Shown here: piece by piece, positions 7,737 through 15,311 of the stretch
Numbering within the stretch: position 1 is the stretch's first letter
Layout of the letters: every line of letters starts with the position of its first letter
Source: Sandaracinaceae bacterium
GTDB lineage: Bacteria; Myxococcota_A; Polyangia; Polyangiales; Sandaracinaceae
Length of the DNA stretch: 64,000 bases
NCBI GenBank assembly: GCA_040218145.1
Contig: JAVJQK010000012.1
Span: 53,771-117,770, forward strand
Direction of reading: 5' to 3'
Made by a program: the position numbers and the translations under genes
Notes under the pieces: model-generated
What the model saw: only the letters and a program-made list of their open reading frames with translations
Database searches by the model: none
What the model was told of the DNA's origin: nothing

Positions 7737-8975
7737 TCAAAGCGTGAGGAGCGAGCCCGCGCTGCGCTCCGCGTCGGCGGTGACGACGAAGAGGTAGAGC
7801 GGCTCCGAGCGATCGAGGTCGCCCAAGCGGACCGTCGCCTCGATGCGATCGGACGACCAGCCGTGGGCGGTGGAGACGGCGACGCGGGTGGCGTCCTCGA
7901 TGCGCGGCGCGTTGGCGATCTCCACGCGCGCCGCGGCGCCGGGGCCGATGGCGATGTAGACGTCGTCGACCACGCGCCGCACGTCCCCCGCCCCGCGATA
8001 CCAGGCGCCGACCTTCAGGCGATCCCACACCGGCGGCAGCCCCGCGAGCTCCTGCAGGATCTGCCCCTCGTAGTCGCTCCGCGTGTAGCCCGACCCCGCC
8101 GCGACGTGCTCGAAGACACCGCGGCTCGCCTCGTAGGGCCGCTCGGGGTCGATCCGCAGGTAGGTCGACATCGTGTTCCACTGCTGGAACTGCCAGAAGT
8201 CCGGGAGCCACCAGCGCGAGCGCGTGTTGTTCCCGTCCGTCTTGAAGGAGCCCCGGCCGGTGTGGGTGGCGAAGACCAGGTCGTGCCCGTTGCACTCGGT
8301 CCGGCACGAGTACTCGTAGTTGTCGCCGCGGCCGCCGAACATCATCCAGACGTCCTTGGCGCTCGAGTCGCTCGAGAACATGGTCGGGCTCGACCCGTTG
8401 CCGGGGAAGTCGCCGAGGTCGCGGATCGACAGGTGGAGGAACACCTCGTCGAAGTGGCGGAGGCCGAAGCGTCCGGACGGGTCGACGAGGCCGACCGTGG
8501 AGCTGACACCGCGGCCGCCGGTGTCGGTGGTGTCGTTGACGACCATCGCGCCGGATCCCGAGCGGCCCGCGTCGTCCGCGTACAGGCCGCCCGGATCCGT
8601 CCACGCCCCGATCACGGGGTCGTCGGCCGCGACCGCGGCGCCTCCCTCGCGACCCTCCATGTCGTCGAAGAGCAGGATGTTCGGCCCCTGGGTCCCGAAG
8701 AGGTCACCGCACACGACGATCTCGGCGCCGTCCTCGATCGAGCCGCGCACCTCGGTCACCGCGAGGCGGCCCTCGCCGGGCGGGCAGTCGGACGACGGAG
8801 GGAGGCCCGCGTCCTCGTCGAGACCCGCGTCGGACGGAGTCCCTGCGTCGGATGATGGAGGCGTCGGGCGTCCGTCGGTCACGTCGGCGGCGTCGGTGGG
8901 GGCGCCTCCGTCCGCGAGGGGCGTCGGGCCCGCGCAGGAGACAACCAGGAACAGGAGGGGGACGGCGCGTCGCAT
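7737..8975 (-). CDS. Secreted lipoprotein, possible glycan-binding or lyase fold, unassigned
   Basis: A 412-residue protein with a short lipoprotein signal (MRRAVPLLFLVVSCAG, Cys14) and a long Asp/Ala/Pro/Ser linker to about residue 65. The remainder is rich in Trp, Tyr and Gly (WWLPDFWQFQQWNTMSTYLRI) with alternating strands, as in beta-sandwich polysaccharide-binding or lyase-type jelly rolls. A final module is IPT-like in flavour. I do not recognise a catalytic motif. It lies about 100 bases upstream of the GDSL esterase on the same strand, which supports, but does not prove, a role on plant or microbial polysaccharide. Confidence 0.7.
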   Translation of the reverse strand: MRRAVPLLFLVVSCAGPTPLADGGAPTDAADVTDGRPTPPSSDAGTPSDAGLDEDAGLPPSSDCPPGEGRLAVTEVRGSIEDGAEIVVCGDLFGTQGPNILLFDDMEGREGGAAVAADDPVIGAWTDPGGLYADDAGRSGSGAMVVNDTTDTGGRGVSSTVGLVDPSGRFGLRHFDEVFLHLSIRDLGDFPGNGSSPTMFSSDSSAKDVWMMFGGRGDNYEYSCRTECNGHDLVFATHTGRGSFKTDGNNTRSRWWLPDFWQFQQWNTMSTYLRIDPERPYEASRGVFEHVAAGSGYTRSDYEGQILQELAGLPPVWDRLKVGAWYRGAGDVRRVVDDVYIAIGPGAAARVEIANAPRIEDATRVAVSTAHGWSSDRIEATVRLGDLDRSEPLYLFVVTADAERSAGSLLTL

Positions 8976-9047
8976 GGTCCCATCTTGAGGGAAGCGCCGC
9001 GACGCGCCGAGGGACGCTCGCTTACTCCTGCTTTCCCCGACCGACTC

Positions 9048-9518
9048 TCAGGCCACCTCGAGCTCGGCCCGCTCGGCGATGGCGCCGAGGTGTCCGGCGA
9101 AGCACGCCGCGACCTCGGCCCGGGCGAGGAGCTCCAGGCGCGCGCCGGTCCACGGGCTCTCGTGGAAGAGCAGGCGCAGCTCGCTCGCCTCTTCCTGTGC
9201 GCGCCGCGTCGCCGCGCGCAGCGTCATCATGTCGAGCACCTGCTGCACGTCCGAGCGCGCCTTGCAGAGACGGGCCGAAGGGAGCCAGAGCACGTCGAGC
9301 ACGTGCCTTCGCCCACCCTCGAGCCCGCGCTCCCACGCCGCGCGTCCACCGGGCAGCGCCGCCTCCTCGGCGACGGACGGCGGGATGGGGAGCGAGAACG
9401 GCGCGTCGTAGAGGCGCGCGAGCTCGATGAGCTCCGTGGTGGTGATCGGCGAGTCGAGGACGGACATGGACGCGACCCACAACATATCGTCCCCGGGCAC
9501 CCGGTGAAACAGTGGCAC
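9048..9518 (-). CDS. Hypothetical protein, helical
   Basis: A 156-residue product with no signal peptide. It is mostly helical, with many Glu, Ala and Arg. Alternative starts at the internal ATGs (codons 12 and 18) would give 145 or 139 residues; the codon-18 start (MSVLDSPITTTELIELARLY) is the more natural N-terminus. No recognisable motif. It shares strand with the ABC protein upstream but is separated from it by the 160-base palindromic element, so co-transcription is uncertain. Confidence 0.6.
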   Translation of the reverse strand: MPLFHRVPGDDMLWVASMSVLDSPITTTELIELARLYDAPFSLPIPPSVAEEAALPGGRAAWERGLEGGRRHVLDVLWLPSARLCKARSDVQQVLDMMTLRAATRRAQEEASELRLLFHESPWTGARLELLARAEVAACFAGHLGAIAERAELEVA

Positions 9519-9573
9519 TCCGCCTCAGCCTCAGATGGGGTGCAACCGAGGGTGACAACCGCAGGAGCTCGTC

Positions 9574-9733
9574 AGTACCTCGCCATGGGGGAGATGACCG
9601 ACTCGCCGCGAGGCATCGGCGTGCGAATCGAGGAGCAACGACGAGGAATACTCGTAGTATTCCGAGGAGGAGCGACGCTGAGTCGCGCGTCGAGGGCCGC
9701 GGCGAACGGTCAGAAGCGCTGTGGCGAGGTACT
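9574..9733. repeat. Long imperfect palindrome (~160 bp) with nested perfect inverted repeats
   Basis: The outer arms are a perfect 12-bp pair: AGTACCTCGCCA (9574-9585) and TGGCGAGGTACT (9722-9733). The inner core is a perfect 8-bp pair: GGAATACT (9645-9652) and AGTATTCC (9656-9663) around CGT. Between them further blocks pair with few gaps, for example TGACCG and TCGCCGCG in the left arm against their complements in the right arm. The whole stretch could fold into one long hairpin. The right outer arm contains the stop codon of the leftward ABC gene. It may be a small non-autonomous mobile element or a structured RNA. Confidence 0.75.
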
Positions 9734-11543
9734 AGCGGTACCCCTCGGCCTGGAGCGCGAAGAGGTGCGCGTAGCGGCCCTCCTCTGCGACGAGCGCCTC
9801 GTGCGAGCCGGACTCGAGGACGCGACCGCGGTCGAGCACGATGATGCGGTCGGCCATTCGCACGGTGGAGAAGCGGTGCGAGATGAGGATCGCCATCTTG
9901 TCGCGCGTCAGCTCCTTGAAGCGCTGGAAGATGAGCGCCTCGGCCTCGGCGTCCATGGCGCTGGTGGGCTCGTCGAGCACGAGGATGTCGGCCCCCTCTC
10001 GCATGAAGGCGCGGGCGAGCGCGACCTTCTGCCACTGGCCTCCGCTCAGCTCCGTGCCCCCCTTGAACCAGCGGCCGAGCTGGGTCTGGTAGCCCTCGGA
10101 GAGCTCCTCGGCGACGGCGTCGGCCATGCCCTGCGCGGCCGCCTTCTCCCAGCGCTCCTGGTCCTCGAAGCCCTCGACGTCGCCCGCGCCGATGTTCTCG
10201 CCGAAGAGCAGCTGGTAGCGAACGAAGTCCTGGAAGATGACGCCGATGCGGCGGCGGAGGGCGGCCGGGCTCCACTCGAGGAGGTCGGTTCCGTCGAGCA
10301 GGATGCGCCCCGAGGTCGGCGTGTAGAGCCCGCCGAGGAGCTTGATGAGCGTGGTCTTGCCCGCGCCGTTCTCGCCCACGAGCGCGACCTTCTCGCCCGG
10401 GCGGAGGTGCAGGCTGACGTCGTCGATCGCGGGGCGCGGCGCGCCGGGGTAGGCGAAGCTCACGTGCTCGAACCGGAGGCCGTCTCCGGGCGTCGCGCCC
10501 GCCTCCATGTCGCCGTCCTCGTGCTCGACGGGGTGCTCGAGAAACTCGTAGAGGTTCGACAGGTAGAGGTTGTCTTCGTACATGCCGCCGATGGCGGTCA
10601 GGATCGCGCTCAACGCGCTCTGCCCTTGCTTGAAGAGCAGGAAGTACATCGTCATGTCGCCCAGCGTGATCGCGCTCGCCACCGCGCTGAGCGCGATCCA
10701 CGCGTAGCCGCCGTAGAGCGCGGCGGTGCTGAGCAGCCCGAGCACGAAGCCCCAGAAGCCGCGCCGGAAGGTGAGCGCGCGGTCCTCGGCGAAGACGCGC
10801 TCGAAGATCGCCTTGTAGCGGCGGAGCAGGAGCGGCCCGAGGTCGAAGAGCTTCACCTCCTTGGCGTGGTCCTCGCGGGCGAGCACCGTCTCGAGGTACA
10901 TCTGCTCGCGCGCCTCGGGGGCCCGCCATCGGAAGAGGCGGAAGGCGTCCTTGCTGAAGCGCGTCTCGGCCACGAACGCCGGCACGGCGGCGAAGAACAG
11001 CACCAGCAACGCCCAGGGCGAGAAGCTGAAGATGATCGCCGCGTAGGTCACGAGGCTGATCGCGTTCTGCACCACGCCGAAGGCGCGCTTCACCAGCGAG
11101 AGCGGGCGGCTCGAGGCCTCGCGCCGCGCGCGCGTGAGCCGGTCGTAGAACTCGCTGTCCTCGAAGTCGCGCAAGCTGAGCGTCAGCGCCTTCTCGAGGA
11201 TCATCTCGTTGACGCGGTGCCCGAGCAGCGCGCGGAGCAGATTCTGCGTGACGTCGATGCCGCGCTGCGCGCCCGCGAGGACCGCGACCAGGGCCAGCTC
11301 CACCCCGATGAAGCAGAGCACCGCGACCCGATCGGCGTCGGCGCCGCTCTCGGCCGCGAGGATCACCCCGTCGACGATCAGCTTGCCGACGTAGGCGATC
11401 CCGGCCGGCACGACGCCAGCCACGAGGCTCAGCGCGGCGAGCGCGACGCTCAGCCCGCGGTGCGTGCGCCAGACGAGCGCGAACGCACGCCCGGTGTACC
11501 GCAGCACCCCGAGCCCGAACCGGGCCTCGCTCTCCTCCTCCAC
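9732..11543 (-). CDS. ABC exporter, fused membrane and ATPase domains
   Basis: A 603-residue half-transporter. The transmembrane domain covers about residues 1-330 with five or six hydrophobic spans. The nucleotide-binding domain has Walker A GENGAGKTT (390-398), Q-loop VIFQDF (about 435-440), signature LSGGQ (499-503), Walker B LVLDEP (521-526) and a His switch near 550 (LISHRF). It should dimerise to export a lipid, peptide or drug across the inner membrane; the substrate cannot be read. No partner half-transporter is adjacent. Its stop codon lies inside the right arm of the long palindrome. Length and domain order are normal. Confidence 0.93.
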   Translation of the reverse strand: MEEESEARFGLGVLRYTGRAFALVWRTHRGLSVALAALSLVAGVVPAGIAYVGKLIVDGVILAAESGADADRVAVLCFIGVELALVAVLAGAQRGIDVTQNLLRALLGHRVNEMILEKALTLSLRDFEDSEFYDRLTRARREASSRPLSLVKRAFGVVQNAISLVTYAAIIFSFSPWALLVLFFAAVPAFVAETRFSKDAFRLFRWRAPEAREQMYLETVLAREDHAKEVKLFDLGPLLLRRYKAIFERVFAEDRALTFRRGFWGFVLGLLSTAALYGGYAWIALSAVASAITLGDMTMYFLLFKQGQSALSAILTAIGGMYEDNLYLSNLYEFLEHPVEHEDGDMEAGATPGDGLRFEHVSFAYPGAPRPAIDDVSLHLRPGEKVALVGENGAGKTTLIKLLGGLYTPTSGRILLDGTDLLEWSPAALRRRIGVIFQDFVRYQLLFGENIGAGDVEGFEDQERWEKAAAQGMADAVAEELSEGYQTQLGRWFKGGTELSGGQWQKVALARAFMREGADILVLDEPTSAMDAEAEALIFQRFKELTRDKMAILISHRFSTVRMADRIIVLDRGRVLESGSHEALVAEEGRYAHLFALQAEGYR

Positions 11544-11591
11544 CCGCTGTCTATGGCGCCGCGTCGGGGGGCGAACAACTGCCCGATCGGG

Positions 11592-11972
11592 TCAGGCCTC
11601 GGCCGGCTGCATGGCGGGCACCGCGTGATGCTCGAGCGCCTCGAGCGCGATCAGCTCGAGCGCGCTCTCCTCGGTCGCCTCGAGCACGACGGGCGGCGCG
11701 GCGTCGGCCTCGAACGCCTCCAGCCAGCGGGCCGCGCAGAGACACCACCGGTCGCCCGGCCTCAGGCCCCTGAAGCCGGGCCCCGGCCGCGTCAGATCGT
11801 TGCCGCGCGCCTTGCTGAAGGCGAGGAACTCCTCGGTCATCAGGGCGCAGACCACGTGGCGGCCGAGATCGCTCGCGTCGGTCTCGCAGCAGCCCGTGCG
11901 GAACCAGCCGGTCTTCGGGCGCTCGCTGCAGCTGGAGAGCGGCCCTCCCAGAACATTGCGTGACTCGCTCAT
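11592..11972 (-). CDS. DUF2237-family protein
   Basis: A 126-residue protein with the full set of family patterns: NVLGGPLSSC near the start, GWFRTGCC, the HVVCALMTEEFLAFSKARGNDL core and GDRWCLCAARW. Several conserved cysteines suggest metal or redox chemistry, but the function of the family is not known to me. There is no signal peptide. It lies 48 bases upstream of the ABC exporter gene on the same strand, so it may share its transcript. Confidence 0.9.
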   Translation of the reverse strand: MSESRNVLGGPLSSCSERPKTGWFRTGCCETDASDLGRHVVCALMTEEFLAFSKARGNDLTRPGPGFRGLRPGDRWCLCAARWLEAFEADAAPPVVLEATEESALELIALEALEHHAVPAMQPAEA

Positions 11973-12113
11973 GGCGCGAAGCCTGACAGGCGCGCGGCGA
12001 CAACGCGACCCCAGGCCATCGAGACACGCCTTCCCCCCCTACAGCGTCGGCGGCGCCCCGAGGCCCGGGGTTGCCCCGACACCCAACGGCGAGCCCGTGC
12101 GCTCCTGGAGGGG

Positions 12114-13124
12114 TCAGCGCGCGAACGTCGTCACGCCGACCGTCTCGAGCACCAGCCACCCCACGAACACCGCGTAGAGCAGCAGCAGGATCACCCCCTC
12201 GCCCCGCGTCAGCCTCAGCTTCGTGCGCATGAAGGCGAAGAGCACGATCGTCGCCATGGTCAAGAACCCCATCAGCGGCGCCGCGACCCCGAAGTCCACG
12301 GGCGCCGCGCCGGCCACGAGCACGCCGGCGGGGATCGCGACCAGGAGATCGAAGATGTTGCTGCCGAGCACGTTGCCCATGCTGAGGTCGCCGTCCCCCC
12401 GCCGCGCGCCGCGCACGCTGATCACCGCGTCGGGCAGGCTGGTCGCGGCGGCCACCACCGTCGCGCCCCAGATGAAGCTCGGCGTGCCGAGCGTGTCACC
12501 GAGCCAGAGCGCCGTCCGGAGCAGCATCTCCACGCCGACGACCACGAGCGCGAGCCCGACCGCGAGCGTCCACCAGTCGCGCCACGCCGGGCCCTCGACC
12601 TCCTCGTGGCTCGCCACGTCGGCCCCCTCGCCGCGCGTCTCCTGGTGCTGAAGGAAGAGATACAGGCCGTAGAGCGCGAGCGGCACGAGCGCGATCCAGC
12701 GGTCGAGCGTGCCCGTCAGGTGCGCGCCGGTCGGCTGGTAGATCAGCGCGAAGCTGAAGGCGAGCAGCAGGACGGCCACGCTCGTCAAGTAGAACTGCGC
12801 ATCTCGATAGACGAGCTTGAGGTCGTAGACGAGGCGCTCGCCCTGGAGCGCGCTGACCCCGGGGATCACCAGGATGTTGAAGACCGCGGAGCCGACGACC
12901 GCGGCGACGCCGAGCTCCATCTCGCCGTGGATGAGCGCCGAGGCGACGGTGGCGGTGACCTCGGGGAAGCTCGAGCCGACGGCGACCACGAGCGTGCCCT
13001 GGACGATGGCGGGCAGGTGGTAGCGCCGGGCGAGGCGATCGCCGGCCTTCTCGAGGAACCCGCTGCCCTTCCAGGCGAGCGCGGTGCCGACGATCATCAT
13101 CCCGAGGTGCAGCGCGGTGTCCAC
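12114..13124 (-). CDS. CaCA-family Na+/Ca2+ (or H+) exchanger
   Basis: A 336-residue inner-membrane protein with about ten spans. The two inverted alpha-repeats are clear: GSSFPEVTATVASAL (about 51-65) and AAATSLPDAVISVRGA (about 225-240), the latter followed by GNVLGSNIFDLLVAIP. The acidic residues in these repeats (Glu in the first, Asp in the second) are those that bind the cation in this family. It resembles E. coli YrbG and would expel Ca2+ in exchange for Na+ or H+. The central cytoplasmic loop (QHQETRGEGADVASHEEVEG) is short. It is transcribed away from the ceramidase-like gene, with about 65 bases between starts. Confidence 0.92.
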   Translation of the reverse strand: MDTALHLGMMIVGTALAWKGSGFLEKAGDRLARRYHLPAIVQGTLVVAVGSSFPEVTATVASALIHGEMELGVAAVVGSAVFNILVIPGVSALQGERLVYDLKLVYRDAQFYLTSVAVLLLAFSFALIYQPTGAHLTGTLDRWIALVPLALYGLYLFLQHQETRGEGADVASHEEVEGPAWRDWWTLAVGLALVVVGVEMLLRTALWLGDTLGTPSFIWGATVVAAATSLPDAVISVRGARRGDGDLSMGNVLGSNIFDLLVAIPAGVLVAGAAPVDFGVAAPLMGFLTMATIVLFAFMRTKLRLTRGEGVILLLLYAVFVGWLVLETVGVTTFAR

Positions 13125-13189
13125 GTCGGGAGCGCAGCTAGGCCCGGGCGAGGCGTGCGCACGGCCGCGCGCCGTGAAAAACTCCGCGC

Positions 13190-14413
13190 GTGCGCTGGCT
13201 TTCCCTGGCTCTGTGGTTCGGCTTCGGGCTCGCCGCCTGCGACAGCCCCAGCCCGCCCGAACCGGGCGCCGACGCCGACGCCGTCGCGCCGCCGGCCGAG
13301 ACCTCTCTCCGCGCCGCCGCGGCCACGGTGGACATCACGCCCGCGCCCGGCGTGGAGATCATCGGCTACGGGCGCCGCGAATCGACCGCGGTGCGCGACC
13401 CGCTCCATGGAGGCGTGCTCGTGCTCGCGTCGGGGCCGGACGTGGTCGCGATCGTGACGCTCGATCTGCCCGGCGTGTTCGAGTGGCACGTGCAGCTCAT
13501 CCGCGCGCGCGTGGCGTCCATCCTCGGCACGACGCCGGAGCGGGTGGTGGTCGCGGCGAGCCACACGCACAGCGCGCCGATGCTCGGCGACGACGCCTGG
13601 AGCCGGGACACCATGGAGGCGCTGGCGCGCGCGGCGATGGAGGCGAAGGCGGCCTTGACGCCCGCGTGGCTGGGCTTCGGGGAGAGCGAGATCGCGTTCT
13701 GCGTAAACCGCCGCTTGCCCGTCGACGGCGAGGTCCGCGCCGCGCCCAACCCGGACGGACCGGTCGATCCGCGCGTGCGCGTGCTGCGGCTCGCGCGCCC
13801 CGGCGGCGAGGCCATCGCGACGGTGACCCACGCGGTCTGCCACCCCAACCTGCTGCTCGGCGTGGAGAGCACCGTGATCAGCGCCGACTTCCCGGGCGAG
13901 GCGCGTCGCCGACTGAATGCGCCCTGGCTGTTCCTCACCGGCGCCGCCGGCGACGTGCGGCCCCACACCGTGGACGAGGCGGGTGAGTTCCGGCTCGGCA
14001 ACGACGACGACCTGCGCGTGGCCGGTCGCATGCTCGCGGACGCCACAGAGGCGGCGGAGACGACGCCGATCCCGGTCATCGACGACCCGCTCGCGAGCGC
14101 GAGCGCGCGGCTGACCCTGACGCGACGTGACGGAGCGCCGATGACGATCGAGCTGTCGGCGCACCGCGTCGACGGCGTGCTCCTGTTGACGATCCCGGGC
14201 GAGCCCTTCGTGGAGATCGCGCTGGAGGTCGAGCGGCAGCTCGGGAGGAACGTGGTCGTGGTCGGCTACGCGAACGGCTACGCGGACTACATCGTCACCG
14301 CGGACCAGGAGCCGCTCGGCGGGTACGAGGTCGAGCGCTCGCTCCTGCCCGCGAGCGCGACGGCCGAGATCGTGAGCGCGCTGGTCGAGCTCGGTCGCGC
14401 GGTGATGCGCTGA
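13190..14413 (+). CDS. Neutral/alkaline ceramidase-like lipoprotein
   Basis: A 407-residue lipoprotein (FGFGLAACDS, lipobox Cys at about 17) with the N-terminal catalytic-domain patterns of neutral ceramidases: AATVDITPAPG, the RDPLHGGVLVLASG stretch, the metal-binding SHTHSAP (about 121-127), HAVCHPN and FLTGAAGDVRP. The family uses zinc to cleave the amide of ceramide. It is much shorter than full ceramidases (about 650 residues) and lacks the C-terminal immunoglobulin-like domain, as many bacterial homologues do, so the substrate may differ. Likely location is the periplasm or outer membrane. No neighbour shares its strand, so it is probably a single-gene unit. Confidence 0.85.
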   Translation: MRWLSLALWFGFGLAACDSPSPPEPGADADAVAPPAETSLRAAAATVDITPAPGVEIIGYGRRESTAVRDPLHGGVLVLASGPDVVAIVTLDLPGVFEWHVQLIRARVASILGTTPERVVVAASHTHSAPMLGDDAWSRDTMEALARAAMEAKAALTPAWLGFGESEIAFCVNRRLPVDGEVRAAPNPDGPVDPRVRVLRLARPGGEAIATVTHAVCHPNLLLGVESTVISADFPGEARRRLNAPWLFLTGAAGDVRPHTVDEAGEFRLGNDDDLRVAGRMLADATEAAETTPIPVIDDPLASASARLTLTRRDGAPMTIELSAHRVDGVLLLTIPGEPFVEIALEVERQLGRNVVVVGYANGYADYIVTADQEPLGGYEVERSLLPASATAEIVSALVELGRAVMR

Positions 14414-14417
14414 GCTC

Positions 14418-15074
14418 TCAGACCTCGTCGAGGATCTGCTCGCGACGACGGTCGAACTCGGACTGCGTGATGCTGCCCTTGTCGTGCAGCTCCTCGAGGG
14501 TGGCGAGCCGCGACGCGAGATCGTCGACGCTGGCGCGCGCCTTGGGAGCGGCCGGCGCGGCCTCCTCCGCCGCGGCCTCTTCGGCCATGCTCCGCGCCTC
14601 TCGGCTCCGCGCCTTGCTCGGGTCGAAGGCGTCCTTCGCGCGCGACTTCACCTGGGAGAAGACCTCGCGCATCTCCGCGTCGCTGATCTGCCCGTCGCTC
14701 TCGAAGTAGAGGCGCGCCACCGTGCCGAGGGCGACGGTCGCCGCGAAGATGAAGGGCGCCGCGATGAGCCCGCCGAAGCCGGGCAGCAGGATCTTGCCCG
14801 CGGTCGTCGCGATCTTGCTGCCCACCAGCGACAGCCCCACCGTCGCGCCGATCTTGGCGAGCAGCTCGGTGGCCGACTCCCGGCTCAGCTGCTTGCCGTA
14901 GTGCTCGCCGATGCCGATCACCATGCCGACGTGAATGGGCATCACGCCGATGATCTCGCTGCCCGGGATCGGCAGGATGGTCAGCGCGGCGGCCGCGTAA
15001 CCGCAGCGCTCGGTGAGGCGGCGCGAGCGTCGATCGCGCTCGTCCTCGGGGGGACCGAAGAGGTAGTCCTGCAT
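14418..15074 (-). CDS. Membrane protein with C-terminal SHOCT domain
   Basis: A 218-residue protein. Residues about 25-120 hold several Gly/Ala/Ile-rich hydrophobic segments (AALTILPIPGSEIIGVMPIHVGMVIGIGEHYG, then ATVGLSLVGSK and GFGGLIAAPFIFAATVALG), like DUF697-type domains that sit at the membrane. A charged helical linker follows, and the last 30 residues (LATLEELHDKGSITQSEFDRRREQIL) are a SHOCT motif, a short helical-hairpin oligomerisation module. Function is unknown. It is convergent with the ceramidase-like gene, with only 4 bases between the stops. Confidence 0.78.
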   Translation of the reverse strand: MQDYLFGPPEDERDRRSRRLTERCGYAAAALTILPIPGSEIIGVMPIHVGMVIGIGEHYGKQLSRESATELLAKIGATVGLSLVGSKIATTAGKILLPGFGGLIAAPFIFAATVALGTVARLYFESDGQISDAEMREVFSQVKSRAKDAFDPSKARSREARSMAEEAAAEEAAPAAPKARASVDDLASRLATLEELHDKGSITQSEFDRRREQILDEV

Positions 15075-15143
15075 CGGGGAACGATACGCTCGATCCCCGT
15101 CAGATGTTTCCTTCGATGTCGAAGGACGACGAGCGAGCCGATC

Positions 15144-15164
15144 GGTGTGGCTTCATCCCACACC
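15144..15164. promoter_or_regulatory. Inverted repeat in the divergent promoter region
   Basis: Arms GGTGTGG and CCACACC flank CTTCATC in the 238-base gap between the divergent SHOCT protein and kinase genes. Position suggests an operator for one of them. The rest of the gap shows no gene. Confidence 0.35.
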
Positions 15165-15311
15165 CGGATGCGGTGATCCCACATTGCCATCGTGCAGGAT
15201 TCCGCGATCGCGCCAACGAGGTAGCGTGGCTGATGCGCGGGGCGTGAAAGAAGCGCGAAATGGGGAAAGCCCGACCCGCGTCGGCCGTCGCGCCTTGCTA
15301 CTCTTTGCCCG

